Positions 1 through 5,010 of a stretch of DNA of 8,748 bases are shown here, one piece after another; the first letter of the stretch is position 1; each line of letters begins with the position of its first letter. The stretch spans positions 1-8,748 of the forward strand of contig VFKQ01000078.1 of the NCBI GenBank assembly GCA_009885445.1. Reading direction: 5' to 3'. The notes under the pieces were generated by a model. That model was not told the origin of the DNA and did not search any database. It saw nothing but the letters and a program-made list of their open reading frames with translations. Made by a program: the position numbers and the translations under genes. The DNA is from Anaerolineaceae bacterium (GTDB lineage: Bacteria > Chloroflexota > Anaerolineae > Anaerolineales > Villigracilaceae).

Positions 1-133
1 CAAGACTTTATCGTTTTCAAAGTCCGATTTCTATCATGAATGGGTTACTCGACTCTACATAATTCGTTACAATCTCGCCAAATCAGCACTTGCTATTTAA
101 CCACTACCTTTTATCGTTGTGCTGTTCAATTAT
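1..133. other. Intergenic, nothing recognised
   Basis: AT-richer than the genes to its right. I see no convincing reading frame, hairpin terminator or RNA gene in it. It lies downstream of the arfB stop codon, and no poly-T-tailed hairpin ends that gene here. Confidence 0.5.
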
Positions 134-559
134 TTACTCCCAATGCGCGGACTGTTTTGTGCGACCCCGTTTAATTTCGCCGCGCGTTTTCTTGGCGGTG
201 ATACGCTTTTCTTTTGAAGCGCGCGTGGGCGCGGTTTTCGTGCGCGACTTGGGTTTTTCTTTTGCGCGGCGCACCAGCTCATCGAGTCGCGCGAGGGCGG
301 CGGCGCGGTTTTGGTCTTGTGTGCGAAATTGTTTTGCTTCGATGATGAGCACGCCCTCGGTGGTGACGCGCTTGCCAGCCAATTTAATTAATCGCGCTTT
401 TACTTCGCTGGGCAGGGATATGTTGTTTGCCACGTCGAAGCGCAACTGCGCGGCGCTGGCAACTTTGTTGACGTTTTGTCCGCCCGGGCCGGCGGAGCGC
501 ACAAAGTTAATTTGCACTTCGCGATGGTAGGAGTGTGTGTGGAATTTCTTTTCGGGCAT
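134..559 (-). CDS. arfB: ArfB/YaeJ-type peptidyl-tRNA hydrolase (ribosome rescue)
   Basis: The 141-residue protein is a stand-alone release-factor catalytic domain. The hallmark GGQ motif is at residues 26-28 inside RSAGPGGQNVNK; family knowledge says this glutamine-bearing loop hydrolyses peptidyl-tRNA in the ribosomal P site. Residues from about 95 to the end form a lysine/arginine-rich tail (SKEKR, KKTRGEIKRGR). In ArfB this tail enters the empty mRNA channel of a ribosome stalled without a stop codon. The length matches the family (about 140 residues), and the lack of a codon-recognition domain excludes RF1/RF2. The ATG at 559 is chosen because the family motif begins soon after it. No Shine-Dalgarno precedes it, but a TATAAT lies 6 nt upstream, so the message may be leaderless. 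It follows the S1-domain gene on the same strand, separated by an 81-bp gap that holds a hairpin. The stop is TAA. Confidence 0.93.
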   Translation of the reverse strand: MPEKKFHTHSYHREVQINFVRSAGPGGQNVNKVASAAQLRFDVANNISLPSEVKARLIKLAGKRVTTEGVLIIEAKQFRTQDQNRAAALARLDELVRRAKEKPKSRTKTAPTRASKEKRITAKKTRGEIKRGRTKQSAHWE

Positions 560-565
560 GGTGAG

Positions 566-571
566 ATTATA
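566..571 (-). promoter_or_regulatory. Candidate -10 box for a leaderless arfB transcript
   Basis: A perfect TATAAT reads on the minus strand and ends 6 nt before the arfB ATG. Transcription would start at or within a base or two of that ATG. No good -35 box is visible at 16-18 bp; that position falls at the edge of the 589-617 palindrome. It could be chance in an AT-rich leader. Confidence 0.33.
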
Positions 572-588
572 ACGGTGGAATTAAACAC

Positions 589-617
589 GTAGGGCCGCAG
601 CCTTGCTGCGGCCCTAC
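589..617. repeat. Perfect 12-bp inverted repeat (extragenic palindrome)
   Basis: The arms GTAGGGCCGCAG (589-600) and CTGCGGCCCTAC (606-617) are exact reverse complements around a 5-nt CCTTG loop. It sits between the S1 gene and arfB. On the minus strand it could act as a transcriptional attenuator, but no run of T follows it, so it is not a standard intrinsic terminator. Its GTAGGG...CCCTAC ends resemble those of the larger palindrome at 4928-4968, suggesting one dispersed repeat class. Confidence 0.8.
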
Positions 618-640
618 TGATTCAAAACATCAACGGAATT

Positions 641-1432
641 TTAGCCGCCAGTGGGTTGTCGCTTGTCGAGCGTGCGCAGGAGAATATCTTCCTGCTCGGC
701 AGTGACCTTGCCCGATTTGACTTTAACCGTCTTCGGTTTCGCGCCGGACCGATCCATGGCAGTCTGCCAGGCAATTTGCATGCCGGTGAGTTCGGGTTCT
801 TTCGGACCAGTGTCCACGGGCATTTCGTAGGATTCTTCCTGCTTTTTGCCGCGTCGGGGTCTGTCGCCTCGATCATTGCCACCGCCATTGCGCTTTTCGC
901 GGGCCGGCTTTTCTTCTTCGACCACTTCGGGCATGAGCGCCTTCATCGAAAGGCGAATCTGCTTTTTCTTGCGGTCCACTTCGAGCACCACGGCTTCGAC
1001 TTCATCGCCCTCTTTGACAACTTCGCCAGGGAGTTTGACATAGCCGCGAGTCAACTCGCTGACGTGTACCATGCCCGGGCGCTCGGCGCCGAAATCCACA
1101 AAAGCGCCGTAGGCTTCGAGGCGCACGATCTTGCCTTTGACGGTCATCTCGGGCTTGATGTCTGCCCAGTCCATGCCGAGGGGTTCGATCATGGTCAGCT
1201 CAATGCGATCTTTTTTTGCTTTTTTGACCCACACATCCACGACCATGCCGGGCTTCAAAACATCTTCCACTTTGTTGACAGCTTCTTTTTGAATCTGCGA
1301 AATGTGGATGACGCCCGGGAGTTCCTGCCCAATATCTATTAATGCGCCAGCCAGTGTGGTCTTCAGTACCTTGCCAGAAATTTTTACTTTTGAATTGACC
1401 GCCTCAACCGGGGCGGATTCGATTTCGTCCAT
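641..1432 (-). CDS. Protein with two S1 RNA-binding domains
   Basis: This 263-residue protein has two S1 (OB-fold) repeats. The first spans about residues 15-82 (ISGKVLKTTLAGALIDIG, PGVIHISQI). The second spans about 95-165 (VKGKIVRLEAYGAFVDFG, RPGMVHVSEL, then RKKKQIRLSMKAL). The second is the better match to the consensus. A charged, probably disordered linker follows (about 170-210, with RGDRPRRGKKQEE), then a short C-terminal segment I do not recognise. Family knowledge points to single-stranded RNA binding, probably during translation or RNA turnover. It is much shorter than a canonical multi-repeat ribosomal protein S1, so I give no rpsA symbol. The ATG at 1432 is supported by AGGAG (1440-1444) 7 nt upstream and an extended -10 promoter. 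arfB lies next downstream, and together they make a small translation-related block. The stop is TAA. Confidence 0.88.
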   Translation of the reverse strand: MDEIESAPVEAVNSKVKISGKVLKTTLAGALIDIGQELPGVIHISQIQKEAVNKVEDVLKPGMVVDVWVKKAKKDRIELTMIEPLGMDWADIKPEMTVKGKIVRLEAYGAFVDFGAERPGMVHVSELTRGYVKLPGEVVKEGDEVEAVVLEVDRKKKQIRLSMKALMPEVVEEEKPAREKRNGGGNDRGDRPRRGKKQEESYEMPVDTGPKEPELTGMQIAWQTAMDRSGAKPKTVKVKSGKVTAEQEDILLRTLDKRQPTGG

Positions 1433-1467
1433 GATGTTGCTCCTATATTGAAAATTTGCAGACCCGC

Positions 1468-1476
1468 ATTATACCA
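1468..1476 (-). promoter_or_regulatory. Extended -10 promoter of the S1-domain gene
   Basis: The minus strand reads TGGTATAAT, a perfect TATAAT (1473 to 1468) with the TGn extension that compensates for a weak -35; I see no good -35 hexamer. Predicted initiation near 1461 gives a leader of about 28 nt containing the AGGAG ribosome-binding site. It lies in the short divergent region shared with the tRNA-His gene. Confidence 0.55.
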
Positions 1477-1516
1477 TTGTGGAAAAAGATTGTGATAAAA
1501 TATTGACCGTTCACAT

Positions 1517-1589
1517 GGAGCCTGTAGCTCAACGGCAGAGCGCCGCCCTGTGGAGGCGGATGTTGTGGGTTCGAAACCCATCAGGCTCC
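1517..1589 (+). tRNA. tRNA-His (anticodon GUG)
   Basis: A full cloverleaf can be folded by hand. The acceptor stem GAGCCUG (1518-1524) pairs with CAGGCUC (1582-1588). The D stem is GCUC/GAGC. The anticodon stem CCGCC (1543-1547) pairs with GGCGG (1555-1559) around loop CUGUGGA with anticodon GUG at 1550-1552. The variable loop has 5 nt, and the T arm is GUGGG-UUCGAAA-CCCAU. The extra 5' G (1517, position -1) opposite C73 (1589) is the identity element unique to tRNA-His. The CCA tail is not encoded: the bases after C73 are CTT, so it must be added by a nucleotidyltransferase. An intrinsic terminator begins 3 nt after the mature end. The last bases are duplicated at 1651-1675. Confidence 0.97.
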
Positions 1590-1592
1590 CTT

Positions 1593-1620
1593 AGCGCCCT
1601 CGTAAGAGGGCGCTTTTCTT
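1593..1620 (+). terminator. Intrinsic terminator of tRNA-His
   Basis: A perfect 9-bp stem AGCGCCCTC (1593-1601) / GAGGGCGCT (1606-1614) with a GTAA tetraloop is followed by TTTCTT. This is a classical rho-independent terminator on the plus strand, placed directly after the tRNA, so the tRNA transcript is probably monocistronic. Confidence 0.88.
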
Positions 1621-1630
1621 TGCGTTGTTG

Positions 1631-1677
1631 TCTCCATTTAGGAGATGCGATGGGTTCGAAACCCATCAGGCTCCCCA
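1631..1677 (+). pseudogene. Duplicated 3' end of tRNA-His, with encoded CCA
   Basis: Bases 1651-1675 are identical to 1566-1590, the last part of the tRNA-His gene. The fragment contains a complete T arm (AUGGG-UUCGAAA-CCCAU, 1650-1666), the 3' acceptor strand CAGGCUC (1667-1673), C73 (1674) and CCA (1675-1677). The intact gene lacks CCA. Just before it, TCTCC-ATTTA-GGAGA (1631-1645) forms a stem-loop where an anticodon arm would sit. Its loop has 5 nt rather than 7, and there is no matching 5' acceptor strand or D arm, so this is not a functional tRNA. It is either an attachment-site scar or the remnant of a tandem tRNA. Confidence 0.75.
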
Positions 1678-1687
1678 ATAAAAGCAC

Positions 1688-1713
1688 AACCCCGCTTTCA
1701 TAAAAAGGCGGTT
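1688..1713. terminator. Possible bidirectional terminator after the RACo-like gene
   Basis: An imperfect hairpin brings AACC (1688-1691) against GGTT (1710-1713), with further CCG/CGG and TTT/AAA pairing interrupted by a mismatch and a bulge. On the minus strand it lies about 13 nt after the RACo stop and is followed by GTGCTTTTATT. On the plus strand it ends in TTTT. It is weaker than the tRNA terminator. Confidence 0.4.
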
Positions 1714-1725
1714 TTAACAAGCCCG

Positions 1726-3558
1726 TTACTCCAACATCAATGCGCGCGCAAAAATCTTGGTGAAGCCAACATGCTTCGCCAATTCAACATATTCCACGTC
1801 GCGGGTAATCTTGTCGGCTAGCTTGCGCGCTTCCATCGAAACCAACATGCGCCGCGCGCCCGTGCCGGCCGCGTTGCCAATTTGCACAAACTTCGAGCGC
1901 TCGGCTTTGGGGAACATGCCAATCGAAACCGCACTATCCACATCCAAATAAGTTCCGAACGCGCCAGCGACAACAAACTGATCCAAATCCGCCGGCGTGA
2001 TTCCCGCACGCTCCATCAGACATTCGGTGCCGGTGCGCACCGCGCTCTTCGCCAATTGGATTTCGTTCACGTCGCGACGAGTCACGCGCACGTCCCGCCC
2101 CGTGCGGGACTGTGAAGCGGGCGCCAGCACGAATTCGGCTTTGCCGCCGACGCCGCGCAGGCGCGAATGCTGTCCCTTGAACGCGCCTCGGGGTTCTAGC
2201 AAACCCGCTTCCAGTAATTGAGCGATCGCGTCGAGGATGCCCGAGCCGCAGATTCCGATCGGGTCCACGTCGCCGATGGTGCGCAGTTGGACACTTTCGC
2301 CATCGATGAGCACGCGCTCGATCGCGCCCGGGGCGGCTCGCATTCCATCGTCAATGTGCGCGCCCTCGAAGGCGGGGCCGGAGGGGCAGGAGGTGGTGAA
2401 GTGATGCCCGTTGTGATAGACGCTGATTTCGGTGTTGGTGCCGATGTCGAGCGCGACGATGGTTTTGCGCGTGCCCGGCAGACTCGCGCCGATTAACATG
2501 GCGACATGGTCCGCGCCGACAAAGCCGGTGACGTTGGGCGGCAGATACAATGTTGCGCCCCTCGCTAAATTCAAGCCGAGGTCGCGGCATTTGATATCAA
2601 GTGATTCGCCGACGGTGGCCATGTAGGGCGAGTCGCCGAGTTGATGCACGGGCAGGCCGGCGAGCACATGATGCATGGCCGTGTTGCCGACGATGACCGC
2701 TTCGACAATTTGTTCCTGACGAATGTTCGCTTCTTTAGAAAGTTCTTCGATGAGCGCGTTGAGGCCGTCTATGATGCGGGTTTGTAAAGTTTTGAGTCCG
2801 TCTTCGTGGTCGTTGATGTAGCGGATGCGCGCGATGATGTCTTCGCCGTAACCGATCTGCGGATTCATTGCGCCGCCCTTGGCCACGATCTCGCCGGTTT
2901 CAAGATCAATTAAATAAACTGCGACTTTGGTTGTGCCCACGTCGGAGGCGATGCCATAGATTTTCGTGCCCTGCGGCAGGACGGCGACAACTTCGTCGCC
3001 GCGCATAGCGAGACGCACCTTCCATTCGTTATTGCGCAAAGCGGGTGCGAGTTGCTTGGCGGCTTCAGAGTCGAAGTAAATGCGGCCGTGTTTTTTATTC
3101 GGGTCTGCCTGAGCCTGAATGGCTTGGATGACGCGCGTGGTATCTGGACGCAAGTCTTCGAGCGAGGCGCGCCCGACTTCAACTTCCACCGCGCGGACGA
3201 CGCCCTCGACCCATTTGAATTCTTCCTCACGACCTTCAATCGAAAGACGTTGCGGCGCGCTGAGCGACTCAGGCGGAATCTCAATGAGCAGGTCGCTTAA
3301 TATTTCAGCCTGGCAGGCTTTGCGGATTCCGCCAGCGAGCTCGGCCTCGCTGAAGTCCTCGGTCTCGTTTTGGGTGACCCCGCTCAAAGTGCCGGAGGCG
3401 AGGCGGACTCTGCAAGTGGCGCAGACGCCCGCGCCGCCGCACACGGCCACAAGCTCGATTCCGCTTTGTTGGCAGGCGTCCAGCAGATTTGTGCCCGCTG
3501 GCATTTCGATGCGCCGACCGATGGGTTGAATATCTATTTGATACGTGGGTTGGGTCAT
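1726..3558 (-). CDS. RACo-like corrinoid reductive activator ([2Fe-2S] + ASKHA ATPase)
   Basis: The likely product has 610 residues from the ATG at 3558. A TTG at 3594 in the same frame would add 12 residues without family support, whereas the ATG follows a purine-rich AAAGAAAG. Using numbering from the TTG, the N-terminal 100 residues are a plant-type ferredoxin domain. Cysteines C52-x5-C58-x2-C61 and C94 would ligate [2Fe-2S]. The C-terminal half is an ASKHA ATPase core with phosphate-binding loops SDVGTTK (218-223) and ALDIGTNTEIS (381-391), and conserved SCPSGPAFEGAHI, GICGSGILD (448-455) and VAGAFGTYLD. This layout matches RACo/RamA-type proteins, which couple ATP hydrolysis to electron transfer from the iron-sulfur cluster onto inactive Co(II) corrinoid, restoring Co(I). 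An MttB-family methyltransferase two genes upstream fits this role. The protein is cytoplasmic, with no signal peptide or membrane segment. The stop is TAA. Confidence 0.9.
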   Translation of the reverse strand: MTQPTYQIDIQPIGRRIEMPAGTNLLDACQQSGIELVAVCGGAGVCATCRVRLASGTLSGVTQNETEDFSEAELAGGIRKACQAEILSDLLIEIPPESLSAPQRLSIEGREEEFKWVEGVVRAVEVEVGRASLEDLRPDTTRVIQAIQAQADPNKKHGRIYFDSEAAKQLAPALRNNEWKVRLAMRGDEVVAVLPQGTKIYGIASDVGTTKVAVYLIDLETGEIVAKGGAMNPQIGYGEDIIARIRYINDHEDGLKTLQTRIIDGLNALIEELSKEANIRQEQIVEAVIVGNTAMHHVLAGLPVHQLGDSPYMATVGESLDIKCRDLGLNLARGATLYLPPNVTGFVGADHVAMLIGASLPGTRKTIVALDIGTNTEISVYHNGHHFTTSCPSGPAFEGAHIDDGMRAAPGAIERVLIDGESVQLRTIGDVDPIGICGSGILDAIAQLLEAGLLEPRGAFKGQHSRLRGVGGKAEFVLAPASQSRTGRDVRVTRRDVNEIQLAKSAVRTGTECLMERAGITPADLDQFVVAGAFGTYLDVDSAVSIGMFPKAERSKFVQIGNAAGTGARRMLVSMEARKLADKITRDVEYVELAKHVGFTKIFARALMLE

Positions 3559-3613
3559 AATCTTTCTTTTCTCTGTGAAGTTGCTTAAGGGCAATATGGA
3601 AAATACGTTGCTG

Positions 3614-3693
3614 GGTGGTCGAGTAGCGTTTTACGGTGGTCTCGACACGGCAAAGTGCGCCTACTCGACCACCGCAAAACGCGTATCGAGACC
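3614..3693. repeat. Composite inverted-repeat element between M20 and RACo genes
   Basis: Three motif pairs are each inverted. GGTGGTCGAGTAG (3614-3626) has an exact partner at 3661-3673. 3626-3639 pairs 13 of 14 with 3669-3682. GGTCTCGA (3638-3645) has an exact partner at 3686-3693. The pairs occur in the same order on both sides rather than nested, so they give mutually exclusive hairpins or a pseudoknot, not one long stem. The GGTCTCGA...CTACTCGACCACC signature resembles dispersed extragenic palindromes common in high-GC bacteria. It fills most of the M20-RACo gap and ends before the RACo start. Confidence 0.75.
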
Positions 3694-3697
3694 TTGC

Positions 3698-3738
3698 TTC
3701 TCAACTTGCATACACTCGCTAGGAATGCGAGTTGAGAA
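3698..3738 (-). other. Hairpin spanning the stop codon of the M20 gene
   Basis: TTCTCAACTTGCAT (3698-3711) and ATGCGAGTTGAGAA (3725-3738) pair at 13 of 14 positions, the exception being a possible G-U, around a 13-nt loop. The TAG stop codon of the M20 gene (3719-3721) lies in that loop. No T-run follows on the minus strand. It may stabilise the mRNA 3' end or be part of the adjoining repeat. Confidence 0.6.
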
Positions 3739-4882
3739 ATCTCAATGCGGTTTCGGCCAGCATGGCTGTGCCGTAGGGCAGGGCGCGCTCGTCAATGTCG
3801 AAGCGCGGACTGTGGAAAGGACGCTCGAGGCCGTCTTCGATGCGCGCGCCGATAAAGAACATGGCTCCGGGCGCGAGGTCGGTGAAGGTGCCAAAGTCTT
3901 CGGCGCCGAGTGAATTTTCCATTTGAAGCACATTGTCTTTGCCGAGAATATCGGCGCCGACCGCGCGAATTTGATTTGTGACGCCGACGTGATTGACGAC
4001 CGGCTGGCATCCGATTTCTAGTTTCAGATCGTAGTTGCCACCCAGCGGTTTGACGATTTCGAAGGCGCGGCGAATTTCAGCGTGTAATTGATTTTGAACA
4101 GCCTTGGTGGTGAAGCGCAATGTGCCGGTGATGCGCACGCTATCGGGGATGACGTTTTCTGTGAAGCCGCCTTGAATGGAGCCGATGCTGACAACTGCGG
4201 GATCGAATGGATGAATGCGGCGCGAGATGAGTCCGTTGATGGCGAAGATAACGTGTGCGGTTAAGTAGAAGGGATCAATTGTATTGTAGGGGTAGGCGGC
4301 ATGCCCGCCTTTGCCAAAAATAGTACCGAACCAAGAGTCTACGCCGCCGCCGGACGCGCCTTCGCTGATGCGAATCGCGCCGACGGGCGTATCTGGGTCA
4401 ACGTGCTGGGCGATAACAAAGTCCACGCCGTCCATGGCGTGGTCTTCGACCATGCGCATCGCGCCGCTCAGACCTTCTTTGTCTGCGGCTTCTTCGCAGG
4501 GTTGAAAGAGAAAACGTACGCGGCCTTTGAGTTTTTCTTTGGTGAGTAACATGGCCGCGCCAAGCGCCATGGCCGTGTGCGCGTCGTGTCCGCAGGCGTG
4601 CATTTTGCCGGACTCTTTCGAGACGTAATCTGTCTGATTTAATTCGACGAGGGGCAGGGCGTCCATGTCCGCGCGGATGGCGACAACAGGTCCGCCTTCA
4701 CCGATTTCAGCGACGACGCCGGTCTTGCCGACGCCGCGCTGGACGCGGTAGCCCATTTTTTCCATTTCGTCGGCCACGATGCCGGCGGTGCGGTAAACGT
4801 CAAAGCCCGTTTCGGGGTGCATGTGAAAATCGCGGCGCCATTCGATGAGTTCTTCTGAAATTGCGTGTGATTGTTTGAGCAT
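3719..4882 (-). CDS. M20 family metal-dependent amidohydrolase (N-acyl-amino-acid/hippurate hydrolase type)
   Basis: This 387-residue protein has the M20D/HipO layout. The N-terminal catalytic lobe contains DFHMHPETGF (18-27) and RADMDALP (70-77). The metal-ligand set of this subfamily is present: C97 and H99 and H102 in HACGHDAH, E130/E131 in FQPCEEA, H160 in AQHVDP, and H357 in FHSPRFDIDE near the end. The inserted lid/dimerisation domain is about residues 180-290 and carries GKGGHAAYP (190-198) with its conserved histidine. Such enzymes cleave amide bonds of N-acyl or N-aroyl amino acids in the cytoplasm; the true substrate cannot be read from sequence. The ATG at 4882 is preceded by AAGGA 4 nt upstream. 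It lies between the MttB-family gene (128 bp upstream) and the RACo-like gene (160 bp downstream), all co-oriented. That suggests a role in supplying or trimming the methylated amine. The stop is TAG, the only UAG stop among the genes here. Confidence 0.92.
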   Translation of the reverse strand: MLKQSHAISEELIEWRRDFHMHPETGFDVYRTAGIVADEMEKMGYRVQRGVGKTGVVAEIGEGGPVVAIRADMDALPLVELNQTDYVSKESGKMHACGHDAHTAMALGAAMLLTKEKLKGRVRFLFQPCEEAADKEGLSGAMRMVEDHAMDGVDFVIAQHVDPDTPVGAIRISEGASGGGVDSWFGTIFGKGGHAAYPYNTIDPFYLTAHVIFAINGLISRRIHPFDPAVVSIGSIQGGFTENVIPDSVRITGTLRFTTKAVQNQLHAEIRRAFEIVKPLGGNYDLKLEIGCQPVVNHVGVTNQIRAVGADILGKDNVLQMENSLGAEDFGTFTDLAPGAMFFIGARIEDGLERPFHSPRFDIDERALPYGTAMLAETALRFLNSHS

Positions 4883-4927
4883 AGGTTCCTTATGATAGGT
4901 TCAATTGTAAATGCATTTTGTGATGTG

Positions 4928-4968
4928 ATGGTGGTAGGGGCACGGCGCCGCCGTGCCCCTACCACCAT
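4928..4968. repeat. 41-bp near-perfect palindrome
   Basis: Twenty-base arms at 4928-4947 and 4949-4968 are exact reverse complements around one central C (4948). The outer bases are ATGGTGGTAGGGGC and the core is ACGGCG. It sits in the gap between the MttB-family and M20 genes, 45 bp upstream of the M20 start codon. As RNA it would be a very stable hairpin and could reduce readthrough into, or stabilise ends of, the polycistronic message. No T-run follows. It resembles the shorter 589-617 palindrome in its GTAGGG/CCCTAC ends. Confidence 0.88.
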
Positions 4969-5010
4969 GAGGAAACATAAACATCCGTAAATCATTTTGC
5001 ACGAACGATA

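Noticed and set aside
656..1342. 228-residue plus-strand frame antisense to the S1-domain gene
   Set aside because: Its phase mirrors a gene with clear S1 domains, a Shine-Dalgarno and a promoter; the antisense protein has no recognisable motif.
641..1432. Naming the S1-domain gene rpsA
   Set aside because: Only two S1 repeats and 263 residues; canonical ribosomal protein S1 has four to six repeats.
1631..1677. A second functional tRNA
   Set aside because: No 5' acceptor strand or D arm, and the stem-loop in anticodon position has a 5-nt loop.
1384..1720. Two minus-strand frames beginning MGFEP across the tRNA region
   Set aside because: They are antisense to tRNA-His and its duplicate; this peptide is the known translation of the tRNA T-arm, and neither frame has a ribosome-binding site.
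3559..3594. Upstream TTG start for the RACo-like gene
   Set aside because: The ATG at 3558 has a better upstream purine run and begins at the usual ferredoxin-domain start; the 12 extra residues have no family counterpart.
3719..3721. UAG stop of the M20 gene as a possible pyrrolysine codon
   Set aside because: The protein already ends at the normal family length, and the conserved C-terminal H357 region is complete before it.
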